This document shows positions 1-10,072 of a DNA stretch of 20,197 nt, piece after piece; position 1 is the first letter of the stretch, and every line of letters starts with the position of its first letter. This DNA comes from Neoechinorhynchus agilis (Eukaryota; Acanthocephala). The DNA is taken from NCBI GenBank assembly GCA_051530055.1, contig JBMGUZ010000051.1:1-20197 (forward strand). Reading direction: 5' to 3'. Below the pieces are notes generated by a model. It made no database searches. It saw only the letters and a program-made list of their open reading frames with translations, and had not been told where the DNA came from. The translations under genes were made by a program, and so were the position numbers.

Positions 1-1664
1 TTTCCTTTGAAATAATGTTGAATTTTCGTATTTCCAACGACAGCAGTATGCAAACCATGTAACAAGTTGTAGAGCTCGAAAGTTGATGGGACGAACTCAT
101 TGGCGACTTTAAGTGTCGGGCGGGCCATTCTGAAAATGTCAAATGCAGTAAGGAGCGTATATTGAGGAGCAACCTTAAAATGGGCGGATTTGGCCGATTT
201 CTGATCTCGTTCTGTATCACGTACAGTTCGGGGTTCTAGAGTTTTGGTTGTCTCGGAATCCTTTGTTTGTGTCATTTCCGTTTTATCAAAGATTGGACGT
301 TGTTTATCATCCATGTAAGGTTTTTCAACAACTGTAAGACGAGCAACGGCTGTTTCGGGGTCTTCTGGGTTTGAAGGAGTGACTCGATTCATGCCTGATT
401 CTCTATCGTAATTGCGTCTCATATTTGGACAACAAAAGAAGTACGGACCTAAACGAGAATTACCATTGGGTGGTGGAGCAGTCACCTCGGGGTAGTTATC
501 CGTAGAGAGAACTGCCCGCATCCGGGCGAATGTGGCAGGAGAGCCATCCCGATAGTGGTCGAGTGCCGCTGAACCGCACAACGTCAGGTAAGCCATCTTT
601 TCATTCCGACGACGGAGTAGGGGCGCAACATGACTGACGGTGCTTAGGAGGGGGTGAAGTCCATACGCGAAACTTGCCCAGATCCATCAGATTATCATAC
701 TATAACACCCCGTCGAGGCCCCAAAGACACGAAATGGTGGAGAGGATCTTGCGGGTTAAAGCTCATAGCGTAAATACGAGAGACCGAAGATACCTCTACC
801 AGGTTTCACTACAACCGCTCACTTAGCTCGCGCCACAACTCATTGTACTCAGCACCGATTAAACCGGAAGTAGAATAAGAAAGGCCTAGAGAAAGACAAA
901 TCGGCCCATAGCTTTCAACCATATGGGGCATAACACCGAAGTAATAGTGTAAAGCCTTCTTCTCTTCAACACTCTCCCCCCTATAGAAAGGACAATTGAT
1001 CTGGGCCGCTGCTCTAGCTTTTTCGCCAAGAAAGATGTCATTATCTTTGGCTGTGAGACCCACTTCGTGGAGGAAACCGAGCGTAGTGTTTGGAAGAGTT
1101 CGGAAAAGGGAGTAATTCCCAGCCAAGGCAGTAACGATCTTAAAAACGTGGTCAGCTGATTGTAAAGACTTAACGGTCATCTGATACCCTACCGGCACAT
1201 AGGGTCGCGAGACTGGATTGCCGTTAATGGAATGCATAAGGCGGTTCCATTCTTCAGAGAGCCTCTCGGCATAGCCATCACCACCAGCTAGAACGGAGGA
1301 GATGTAAGAGCTTGTGAAACTGCTCACACCGTTTCCAGCTAGAGTGGAGATAGCATCTGGCGAGAGCCATCCCGAAGTACTGAACTGCCGAAAGTGCCTA
1401 TTTCTAAGCGAAGAGAGAAGTGTAGTGCGCCTAGTGGCGCGCCATTCGAGATTTTCTATTAACTCGCCCTGGCCATTCAACGTGTCCAACTCCTTACAGA
1501 ACGCAGCGCACAAACGCTGATTACGGGAGTTAAGCCCATGTGCCAAGGCGTGCAACATAGGTGGATTATTTCTATGGGAGAAACAAAGACCCATAAGTCG
1601 TTTCTTCGAGGTGCCAATCTTATTAAGAAGATAATGAGCACGCACTCGAACATCGTTACGAATC
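1..1664 (-). pseudogene. Degraded coding block, possibly virus-derived (copy 1)
   Basis: Minus-strand coding signal runs through this stretch, the longest open part being about 300 codons at 809-1708, with further same-strand signal to the left edge of the window. It is broken, with several interruptions. Residues 1-442 match 18615-19056 almost perfectly and 1327-1664 match 19249-19586, so two copies of one element lie 18 kb apart. The predicted protein is mostly helical, with no transmembrane segment, zinc motif or enzyme motif that I recognise. A capsid-like origin, for example from a dsRNA virus, is only a guess from its character and its isolated, repeated, intronless layout. It could instead be a fragment of an unknown mobile element or host gene. 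The right end runs directly into the 121-bp array. Confidence 0.45.
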
Positions 1665-2290
1665 AAGGTGGTCGTTGCCACACAAATAACAGAATTTTTA
1701 AGTACCAATCATTGAATTGTCTATATCATGTTCCTCATTGCTATTCATAAACACAAACTTCCTTCTGTTGATCGTCAGGAACCCCAAAGTAGTCGTAGCC
1801 ACGCGAATAACAGAATTTTTAAGCGCCAATCATTGAATCGTCTATGTCATGTACCTCATTGCTATTCATAAACAGAAACTTCCTTCTGTTGTACTTCAGG
1901 CATCCCAAAGAAGTCGTTGCCACACAAATAGCAGAATTTTTAAGCACCAATCATTGAATTGTCTAAGTCATGTACCTCATTGCTATTCATAAACACAAAC
2001 TTCCTTCTGTTGCACGTCAGGAATCCCAATATGGTCGTTGCCACACAAATAACAGAATTTTTAAGCGCCAATCATTGAATCGTCTAAGTCATGTACCTCA
2101 TTACTATTCATAAACACAAACTTCCTTCTGTTGCACGTCAGGAATCCCAAAGTTGTCGTTGCCACACAAAGAACAGAATTTTTAAGCGCGAAACATTGAA
2201 TTGTCTAAGTCATGTACATCATTACTATTCATAAACACAAACTTCCTTCTGTTGCACGTCAGGCATCCGAAAGTAGTCGTAGCCACATTT
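1665..2290. repeat. 121-bp tandem repeat array (about 5 units)
   Basis: The landmark CTTCCTTCTGTTG recurs at 1758, 1879, 2000, 2121 and 2242, an exact 121-bp period with few substitutions and hardly any length change. Other landmarks are CAGAATTTTTAAGC and CTATTCATAAACA. The same unit recurs at the right edge of the window (19843-20197), again next to a copy of the degraded coding block. Because 121 is not a multiple of three, no reading frame runs on through the array. On the minus strand one frame of each unit reads FCYLCGND followed by a third cysteine, which is probably chance. The near-uniform units indicate recent amplification or homogenisation, typical of satellite DNA. Confidence 0.93.
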
Positions 2291-2309
2291 ACTCAAAATT
2301 TTCTCCATT

Positions 2310-2690
2310 ATGACCGTAATTAGTTAAATCATTGGAATGGTCAAGTTTCGCACCACGTACATTTTAGGGCTTGCTTGGTGTATCGCGCAGACAGTGGTTG
2401 TCATGGTTTTTATTTTAACGTATCTTATATCGAAATTGTATTCGTTTAGCATTATCGCCCAAAGCACTAACCTTCCGTTGGTCATCTTGCTGAGGTCCCT
2501 CTGGTACCTGAATATGTGCTTTAACGGTTGGTAATCAGTTTCCAACACAAAATGTCGCCCATAAAGGTATTAATGAAACCGCTTGATTGCGTGCACGATG
2601 GCCAAGGCTTCTTTGTCTATAGTAGCATATCGCACTTCAGTTGGATTAAGTTTTCGTGACGTCAACATTATTGGAACTTTTTTGTTTCAA
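2310..2690 (-). mobile_element. Ty3/Gypsy-type LTR retrotransposon remnant (RNase H)
   Basis: On the minus strand the segment 2324-2548 encodes ETDYQPLKHIFRYQRDL and RLVLWAIMLNEYNFDIRY. This is the pattern of the RNase H domain of Ty3/Gypsy elements, in which LETDHQPL precedes a tryptophan-containing helix and an I-Y-K strand. Immediately upstream, at about 2550-2680, the phrases SRKLNPTEVRY and DKEALAIVHA match the preceding part of the same domain. Only about 0.4 kb survives; no protease, integrase or LTR was seen. It is a broken fossil wedged between the 121-bp array and the Penelope-like element. Confidence 0.85.
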
Positions 2691-2719
2691 TAGCGAAGAT
2701 TGTATCAATTAAATTTATT

Positions 2720-2762
2720 ATATGAAAATTTTCGGCGTTTTCGTTGGCCTTCTTCGGTCACT
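2720..2762 (-). ncRNA. Degenerate hammerhead-ribozyme-like core at PLE 3' end
   Basis: Read on the minus strand, just past the element's last codon, the sequence CCGAAGA (2751-2757) is followed by A, then GGC, a 10-nt loop, GCC (2734-2736) and GAAA (2730-2733). The hammerhead core is CUGANGA, stem II, GAAA. One core position differs (C for the invariant U), so it may be inactive. Hammerhead motifs are a known feature of Penelope-like element termini, which supports the reading. Stems I and III were not convincingly resolved by eye. Confidence 0.45.
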
Positions 2763-2768
2763 CTAAAA

Positions 2769-5067
2769 TTACAGTAGAATCAAATTTGAGAGCGTCTTAA
2801 TTCTATTTATCGGGGGTATTCTGAGGTTCAATTTATAGTCGGCTTTGTTGCCAGGAAACGTGTTTGTTCGCTGGATCATTATCGCTTCGATCGTCACTCT
2901 ATCGCGCTTTACGTCAGTGCGGGCCAGTACTTCGGTGCCATCAAAATTGATCGCATGTCCACTGCTATTGATGTGGGACACTATTGGCGAACTTACATCC
3001 GTCTTTTTGTCCACTGCTCTTCTGTGCTCGGCAATCCTTTTTAAATTGATGGTTTGTCCCACATATGAGAGATTGTAATTGGAACATGAAATCTTGTATA
3101 CACATCCGACCGGTACCTCCTCATTTTTCGGCCGGAGTACTCCTTGGAGAGTCCTGCCCTTTTGCTTAAACGTAGCGCACGCTTTGTCTCTATCGATTCT
3201 GTTGATCAGCGAATCTATCCCCGAATTCCATTGAACATCGACGAATGGCGTTTCAATGTAGCACTTCTTTTTCTCTTGATTGATTGTTCTCACATACGAA
3301 GCATACTTAGCCCTTCTCCTACATTTCTCAATGTATTTCTTTGGGTATCCACTCACTTTGAGATTGTTTAATAAATCCAATATAGTTCACAATTAAGGCG
3401 TACTGTATCCGAACAATATCGAAATGCCCTGATGAACATCGATCGGACTATTGCCAATTTGTGTTTGATCGGCTGAGCAGATATCCACGGAACAACCATG
3501 TGCGGAAACCCTTGCTTCCTGTAGACCGATGTCATAAAACCACTATTCGAACCTTTTGTTACTTGTACATCCAGAAATGGTAGAGACTCATTTTCCTCCT
3601 CTTCCATTGCCCATATTATATTTTGGTGGCAGCTATTCAGTTCCTTGCTCAGTTGTACAGTTGAACTTCTATTGGGATCCAGAATAATGAACGTATTGTC
3701 CACATATCGTAGCCAGAGCTTCACATCATTTAATTCTGACAAGTGTTCATCCCATTTTCTGATGTATATCTCAGCCAATAGTGGGTATAATGGGTTTCCC
3801 ACATCGCTAGCCCATCCGCCTGGTCATAATTCACACCCTCAAACTCAATGTTTGAATATTGTCTACAGAATTCAAGAAGCTGGCGCCAATTATTAGCTGA
3901 GAGCTTCCATTCTGTACATTTTTCGACCAATAGGTTTGTTGCTAGCTCAATCCCCTCCTCCACGGGTATCTTTGTAAATAAGGACGTTACATCCGCCGAA
4001 ACCATGAGACCGGTTTCGTTTGGATTCACCCTGCCCAATCGATCAATGAAATCTACACCCGAAGTGACCACATGGTCCGATGCCGGAAGGAGCTGTTTGA
4101 TAAATCCGGATAGTTTTCTCGACAACTTATAGTTATAGGATGAGTGTGCGGCGATGATCGGACGCGCTTTGACGGGTGTTTTGTGGATCTTTGCAAATAA
4201 ATACATTTTCGGCGTCTTAGCATTCACGGATCGTATTCTTTTAAACTCTTCTTCTGGTAGACCCTTCTGTTTCATTAATTTCAGAAGTAATCTGTTGAGT
4301 TCGTTCTCGCGTTTATTCGTGGGGCAGAAATCGAGCTTCTTGAATTCGTCAGCCTGTAGAAGTTCCATACCAAGTCTGTTGAACATTTCTTCGTTTGCCA
4401 CACAAAATCCATGTCCTTTATCGATTTTCAGTTTACGTAATTCATTCCGTGCCTTGATTACTTTGGGTCCAGTCAACATCTTTCCTGTTATATTCGAACC
4501 ACGATTCCTTCCGTTCTTAATAGCCATTTTGCAACTTCTTTCCAACTCCCATAATGGGATATTTTCGATTTGAATCGAAAGGTCATACACCATTTCCGCC
4601 ATCTTAGTTCTGAATTGTAGGGTTCCGATTCTCGGGGTCGGGATAAACTCAGGGCCGAATGACAAAAGTTCCAATACTTCTTCAGGCAGTATAATCTTCG
4701 ATAGGTTGATGACCTTATCTTTGTTCTCCGACGGAATGAATAGATGTCCATCGGCGAGCTTGAGAATTTCTGCCAAGTTATCGACCTCCATAATCAGGAT
4801 ATTACACCATTCGTCGTCCGTCAAGCAACCCAGAATACCACGATTGTTCTCTAATTGACGCTCAAGATGTTTCCTTTCTTTTTGGAGTTCCTTAATAGCG
4901 TTGTTCAATAACCAAGTTTGCATCGACTTCTGGGCTTTTGAGCCATCGAACCCATACGCCACAGATTGTAGTTCCAGAAATGAAGGAAGTACTTCATACC
5001 GTTTACAGCTTTCAAGGAATTCCGATGCATTTTTGTTGCGAACCATTTTCAACGATAATTTCTCCAT
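2769..5067 (-). mobile_element. Penelope-like retroelement, RT plus GIY-YIG endonuclease, broken
   Basis: Three overlapping minus-strand reading frames (5067-3730, 3802-3368, 3380-2769) together resemble one Penelope-like element, read right to left. The first begins at ATG 5067 and has a basic, coiled N-terminal region, then YLFAKIHKTP and ARPIIAAHSS, then SADVTSLFTKIPVEEG (RT motif A) and DGLAM (motif B). The next holds YPLLAEIY, the palm motif C as RYVDN, and FLDVQVTKG with SVYRKQG, a signature of Penelope RTs. The last is the GIY-YIG endonuclease: VYKISC, LSYVGQT, then IAEHRRA. Family members normally encode all this in one frame, so this copy has about two breaks, yet it looks close to full length in its coding part. 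It is an endonuclease-bearing PLE, not a LINE. Its start codon lies about 6 bp from the 240-bp array. Confidence 0.92.
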
Positions 5068-5072
5068 TAGAC

Positions 5073-6216
5073 GCAGTTTATCGCAAATCCGAAAGCAAAT
5101 TTTGAATTAGCGCGTCAGGAATTACTAAACGAACAAAATTGTATATGGCTAGCTAGCGTTATTACTTTCTCTAATCGTATTTGTTCAATTCTTTAAAAGT
5201 CATAAACGTGAAAGATCATCAAATTTGCAAACGTCAACAAATGATGGAAACAATGCATCAATAATCACGGTTGTTTCTCCAAAAACTGAAAAACAAATAA
5301 CTCAAGAACTATTGCAGCTATCGCAAATCCGAAAACAGATTTTGAATTAGCGCGTCAGGAATTACTAAACGAACAAAATTGTATATGGCTAGCTAGCGTT
5401 ATTACTTTCTCTAATCGTATTTGTTCAATTCTTTAAAAGTCATAAACGTGAAAGATCATCAAATTTGCAAACGTCAACAAATGATGGAAACAATGCATCA
5501 ATAATCACGGTTGTTTCTCCAAAAACTGAAAAACAAATAACTCAAGAACTATTGCAGCTATCGCAAATCCGAAAACAGATTTGGAATTAGCGCGTCAGGA
5601 ATTACTAAACGGACAAAATTGTATATGGTTAGCTTACGTAATAACGTCGGAAATCGCATTTGTTCAATTCCTCAACAGTCATAAACGTGAAAGATCATCA
5701 AATTTGCAAACGTCAACAAATGATGGAAACAATGTTGCATCAATAATCACGGTTGTTTCTCCAAAAACTGAAAAACAAATAACTCAAGAACTATTGCAGC
5801 TATCGCAAATCCGAAAACAGATTTTGAATTAGCGCGTCAGGAATTACTAAACGAACAAAATTGTATATGGCTAGCTAGCGTTATTACTTTCTCTAATCGT
5901 ATTTGTTCAATTCTTTAAAAGTCATAAACGTGAAAGATCATCAAATTTGCAAACGTCAACAAATGATGGAAACAATGCATCAATAATCACGGTTGTTTCT
6001 CCAAAAACTGAAAAACAAATAACTCAAGAACTATTGCAGCTATCGCAAATCCGAAAACAGATTTGGAATTAGCGCGTCAGGAATTACTAAACGGACAAAA
6101 TTGTATATGGTTAGCTTACGTAATAACGTCGGAAATCGCATTTGTTCAATTCCTCAACAGTCATAAACGTGAAAGATCATAAAATTTGCAAATGTCAACA
6201 AAGGATGGAAACAATG
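5073..6216. repeat. 240-bp tandem array with two unit types
   Basis: Five consecutive units begin at about 5103, 5343, 5583, 5823 and 6063 (landmark GAATTAGCGCGTCAGG). The last is cut off near 6216. Two unit types differ at a diagnostic patch: type A carries CTAGCTAGCGTTATTAC and type B TTAGCTTACGTAATAACG. The order is A, A, B, A, B, so the array seems to have grown partly as an A-B dimer of about 480 bp. Type A units look identical to one another, implying very recent expansion. The full B unit has an 83-codon open frame on the plus strand (5581-5832), which is not open in type A. The array abuts the 5' end of the Penelope-like element, so it may be that element's terminal repeat region or a pre-existing minisatellite. 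Confidence 0.93.
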
Positions 6217-6725
6217 TCCATCCTTATAATGCTCACTTTTGCTCTTCCACTCAACTCTGAAAGCTCGGGTTGGAACGAAAAATCTATGTCGGAACGTCCT
6301 CGTCTTTAGCAATTGAATCGGACGGAGAGTTGTTCCACACCCCACCTGACAAGTGAATTAACAGCCAGATTCTCCCGTTTCGATCAATCCCTGAACAACA
6401 TGAAGTTGAGGACAAGGCACTCTTCAAGGGCCGCAGCTGCAATTGTTCCTAACCTCACCAGCAGCATCCGCTTTTTCGATCTTCGAATTGTCCATTTTAT
6501 TTCGAATTGTCCAGTAAACAAAGCGCTAATAAAGGTGAAATTACCAAAGATATTAAAACGTTCTCTATATTGGGAAACACATTATTGATAAACAAAATGA
6601 ACGACAAGCGTCTAGTCAATGTTGAATAAATACCGGAAACAAAGGCGAGCACTCACCTAAAAGCGGTTTGCGATCTCCTCGAATTCTATAAGATCGACTT
6701 GAATATCGAATAAAGAAATAGGAAA
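6217..6725. other. Spacer, with a possible TATA element for the next gene
   Basis: No convincing gene was found here; the open frames on either strand are short and resemble nothing I know. A TATAAG at 6687-6692 lies 34 bp before the ATG at 6726 and could be a core promoter, which would give a very short 5' leader. Confidence 0.4.
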
Positions 6726-7271
6726 ATGAGGATTCCCATTATCGTACTGATTATCGCGATAGGACTACTAGTCAACATATCAGCGCTTTCCGTCCTACCG
6801 GAAACGAAAAACAAAATTACGCCGTTCTCCTATTATAGCGATTCGCCAATACTATTTAAATCCAGAGATGGAGAAAATCAGCAAAAAGACGACGAATCCG
6901 ATGAGATGAGCAGTGGACCTCCAATGATGGACGAAAGCTCGTCAAATCAAGGTGATTTTAATGATATCGATTCATCAGAAGAGAACGAAGCCATATCGAA
7001 GCCTGGAGAAAATCAACAAAAAGACGACGAATCCGATGAGATGAGCAGCGGACCTCCAACGATGTACGAAAGCTCATCAAATCAAGGTGATTTTAATGAT
7101 TTCGATTCATCAGAAGAGAACAAAGGCATATCGAAGCCAGGAGAAAATCTGCAAAATGACGACGAATCCGATGAGATGAGCAGTCGACCTCCAGTGATGG
7201 ACGAAAGCTCTACAACATCTCCTTATCTAAAGTTGCCTTTTCTGTCAAAGAAAGACGTCGGTAACTTTTAA
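6726..7271 (+). CDS. Secreted acidic repeat protein, 181 aa
   Basis: The ATG at 6726 opens an uninterrupted 181-codon frame. Residues 1-21 (MRIPIIVLIIAIGLLVNISA) form a clear signal peptide. Three tandem repeats of 45 residues follow, at about 49-93, 94-138 and a partial third at 139-165; each begins GENQQKDDESDEMSS and continues with PP, DESSSNQGDFND and DSSEEN. The mature protein is strongly acidic, Ser/Asp/Glu-rich and cysteine-free, hence probably disordered. The matching 135-bp DNA repeats show growth by tandem duplication. Function is unknown; secreted acidic repeat proteins can bind calcium, coat surfaces or act as parasite secretions, and nothing here decides. AATAAA at 7505-7510 is a plausible polyadenylation signal. 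No intron is needed. Confidence 0.8.
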   Translation: MRIPIIVLIIAIGLLVNISALSVLPETKNKITPFSYYSDSPILFKSRDGENQQKDDESDEMSSGPPMMDESSSNQGDFNDIDSSEENEAISKPGENQQKDDESDEMSSGPPTMYESSSNQGDFNDFDSSEENKGISKPGENLQNDDESDEMSSRPPVMDESSTTSPYLKLPFLSKKDVGNF

Positions 7272-8412
7272 ACAAATGGATTTTGCTGTGTCCATTTTCC
7301 ATCTATTGAGAAAAATAGGCCGATATTTACTACTCCGGAGCGTCACTTTATTCAACAATTCTAAGCTATCCGGGCAATGTTAACAATGGACGACTTCAAG
7401 AAACGTTGTAGCTCCGGGATATTTTAGATTATCCTGCTCTCGATCAGTCGGACCGAGAAGCTTACAACTTTAAGCATTTTGTTGAGTTTAAATTATTTTC
7501 ATGTAATAAATTATCAGTAGTCATTTATGGAGGAAGTCTAATAATGACGAGGGTACGGATGATGAAGGTGTCAATGGCTTTAAAAAGTTGATACTTTGGT
7601 AACAGTATCATTAATCAACGTCATTTCGTTTCCCAAACACTGATTTTTCATTGACCGCTTTCAATGATTATATGGATTTCCATCACGAATCGACCGCCTT
7701 TAATAATCGCGACCGCTAAAAAATTGATTCATCGAAAAACTTCACCAACCATTAAGTTGAACTTTTTAAAAATCAATGCTCTGTAGTTCGTTAATCAATA
7801 AACTCTCATAAATGAGAATTGTGCGAAATTTAAAAGGTCTTTTTGGCGGACATTCATAAAGATTTCATCGTTACGCCATGGAATACTCGCTGTTCCTTTA
7901 AGGAATTAAATAATCCGATTCGAACCATTTGATGATTTCGGTTCTTTTTTTCGTCAATAATACAAGTAAAAGAACGTTCGTAAGATGTTATCGATGACAA
8001 CATTCACCAATCTGTTCGCCGTGAATATCGCGCTGATTATCGATATTATCCACGAAATCCCAAAAACCTAAGCGCTGATTCCGTATATCGATAAGTTACG
8101 TTGAATCTACGAGCAGATTTAAATGCTAAAATAGATCCTTAATTTTTGTTAAAGGCTTCCATTGTGTTCATGATGAACATTTGAACGAAAGGTGCCAATT
8201 TGTTTTTTGAAATGGGAATTTTTTCAACAAAGACCGAAGAAGGAAAAACCTAAGCACTTAATAATTTAAAAATTTGCGTGCTTAAAACAAGTTTTAATTC
8301 TTTAAAAGGAGACTAACAAACTGTTTAACGCCATTCCAAGCCACTGGGCAAAAGGAAAAACCTCAGTACTTCATCATTTTAAGTTTGGATGAAATGAAAA
8401 AATATCTTAGTT
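7272..8412. other. AT-rich intergenic spacer
   Basis: No open frame of note was found. AATAAA at 7505-7510 probably serves the upstream gene. A short imperfect direct repeat (AAGGAAAAACCTAAGCACTT and AAGGAAAAACCTCAGTACTT) lies at about 8240 and 8352. Otherwise I see no recognisable element. Confidence 0.5.
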
Positions 8413-10072
8413 TTTGGTACGTGTGGGTATCGAATCTTTTAAATTTTTTGTAAAAACCATGATTACAGAAAGCTCAAAAGATTAACGGGATGGATATTTT
8501 CGCCTTTATGCAATCATTAACACAATCACCGAGGCCACATTCGTCCTTTGTTTTTTGTTTTGAGCAACAAAACCGATACGTATTAATTCGCAATATCGTT
8601 CCTTGCTCGATTGTCTTTCCCAAGGAGACGGATAACATTTTCAAATAAAGACATGAATCCAGAAATAAGCAAAATCCTTTTACGTTTAATTCAACGATTG
8701 AGCGATAATATTCCGACAAGTGACAGTCAACGGTTTGAAAACCACATTTTAATTATGGAGGCTACAATGGAATCCATGCGGATTCTAGCGAGCCAAAATG
8801 CGACGAGCAAACCAACGCCAGGTGAGTTCCACAAAAACCTCATATCGATTCCATTATTTCAAATGAGTTTAGGAGTGTCATTTCCTTCAATGAATTCAAC
8901 TCGAAGTAACGAGCCAGAAAATCTTGATAGAACATTTGCCGGTTTGTTGAGAATGGCACCTTCGAACACTGCGGCGTCCGCATTGTCAGTGGCCGCAAAC
9001 TTAGCAAACGCCCAGCAACAGTGTTTCCGAATAACTTCCGAACAGTCCAAGGAGCAAAAATCGGCCGAAACAAATCGAATGATTGGCGATAATAACCAAG
9101 AACTTGAAGATTTAATGCAATTCATAATTCAAAATGCCGATGCCATCGCTGAGAGTCGTCCGCCGCAAATCTTTCCGAGAATAAATGATAATAATCGAGC
9201 CGGCGTCATCAGTCTCGAGATGGTAGATGAACGCCAAGATTCAGTCGGCAATCCTCAAGCTTTTCTTCAAAAAACATCGCAGCCAACAATGCCTTGGATT
9301 TGTGCAAAATGCGGAACTTTCTTAACTCCATCGTGGCATCAATATAAAGGTTCGGTCTACTGCTTTTCATGCGCTGACTCGGTCGCATTTTCCGAATGGG
9401 AACCGGCCATTCGCGAACTATTTGAAAAATTTCTGGATTCAGAATGGATTCCTCCTGTTCTCGATCCGGACCACAGCACAAACATTCACCAAAGAACTCA
9501 AATCTCAACACCACGAAGATCGGCAAGGTCACAGGAGGAACTCGAGATTGAATACACAGCAAAAATTAGTGAACCAACTCCAGAAAACATTCCATCGGTT
9601 CACAATTCGCCGGTTGAAAAATCATCTGAGGTTTTTATCCATCAAACTGACCATCAAACGGAAACTAATTTGTTTCAGGCAAATGAAGGAGCCACCAATT
9701 CTCTTCCACCAATAGAAATTGATAGCAGTACAAACAGAAAAAAAGATAAAGAAGGAGAATCTCAATGTAGAGATAGTTCGTCTGAGAGCAATTTTGTAAG
9801 ACGAGAGTAATATTGATAAATAAGTTTTTATTTGTACGTCTGCATTAAATTATTTCCTAAATACGATAGCGAACGGTGGTTAGAGTGAAATCAGAATCGT
9901 AAACTTTTAGCGATCCGGGCTTTGTAGATGTGTTCTTCACAATCCCGGATATAAAATATTTTATCGAGATTTTTCGAAAGATAAAGCCTCGCCAAGCGAT
10001 GCAGAGCTCCATGAGGTTTGTCGCTTAACAACTTTCAACAACAAACAAATTGAATTCTTTTCATTCTTATAG
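8413..10072. repeat. Segmental duplication, left copy
   Basis: This segment matches 12987-14668 at a constant offset of 4,574 bp from the TTTGGTACGTG motif through the whole gene to about 10044. Beyond that the right copy has a CAA/AAT-rich expansion of about 30 bp, and the match then fades. By eye the non-coding flanks differ at roughly 2.5-3% of sites. Confidence 0.93.
8653..9810 (+). CDS. CxxC/CxxC zinc-ribbon-like protein, copy 1
   Basis: The first ATG (8653) gives 385 residues, ending in TAA at 9808-9810; the open frame continues 14 codons upstream without another ATG. The N-terminal 60 residues are helical. Residues 100-165 are Ala/Gln/Glu-rich and probably helical. A single cysteine cluster lies at 215-240: WICAKCG (C217, C220), H229, then YCFSC (C237, C240), a CxxC-x16-CxxC pattern as in zinc ribbons or half of a treble-clef finger. 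It has too few ligands for a RING domain. The C-terminal 120 residues are polar and low in complexity. I do not recognise the family. A 51-nt GT-AG stretch at 8822-8872 is in frame and may be an optional intron. The paralogue is at 13227-14384. Confidence 0.82.
   Translation: MNPEISKILLRLIQRLSDNIPTSDSQRFENHILIMEATMESMRILASQNATSKPTPGEFHKNLISIPLFQMSLGVSFPSMNSTRSNEPENLDRTFAGLLRMAPSNTAASALSVAANLANAQQQCFRITSEQSKEQKSAETNRMIGDNNQELEDLMQFIIQNADAIAESRPPQIFPRINDNNRAGVISLEMVDERQDSVGNPQAFLQKTSQPTMPWICAKCGTFLTPSWHQYKGSVYCFSCADSVAFSEWEPAIRELFEKFLDSEWIPPVLDPDHSTNIHQRTQISTPRRSARSQEELEIEYTAKISEPTPENIPSVHNSPVEKSSEVFIHQTDHQTETNLFQANEGATNSLPPIEIDSSTNRKKDKEGESQCRDSSSESNFVRRE

Noticed and set aside
1665-2290. CRISPR-like reading of the 121-bp array
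   Set aside because: The units are contiguous, without variable spacers, in an intron-bearing eukaryotic context. It is a satellite.
6154-6345. Minus-strand frame that might be a LINE reverse transcriptase tail
   Set aside because: It has only a vague WN-like phrase in one frame, runs into the 240-bp array and has no supporting motif.
8229-8260. GACCGAAGAAGG resembling the hammerhead-like motif at the PLE end
   Set aside because: There is no GAAA after a closing stem, and no element is nearby. A short match expected by chance.
8413-8440. Pol III B-box-like GGTATCGAATCTT
   Set aside because: There is no matching A-box at the right distance and no cloverleaf. The right copy has lost the resemblance.
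8474-8719. Minus-strand 81-codon frame, also present at 13048-13293
   Set aside because: It overlaps the start of the CxxC gene on the other strand, and its recurrence is explained by the segmental duplication.
8653-9810. RING-type ubiquitin ligase call for the CxxC gene
   Set aside because: Only four cysteines and one histidine are present in the cluster; a RING domain needs eight zinc ligands.
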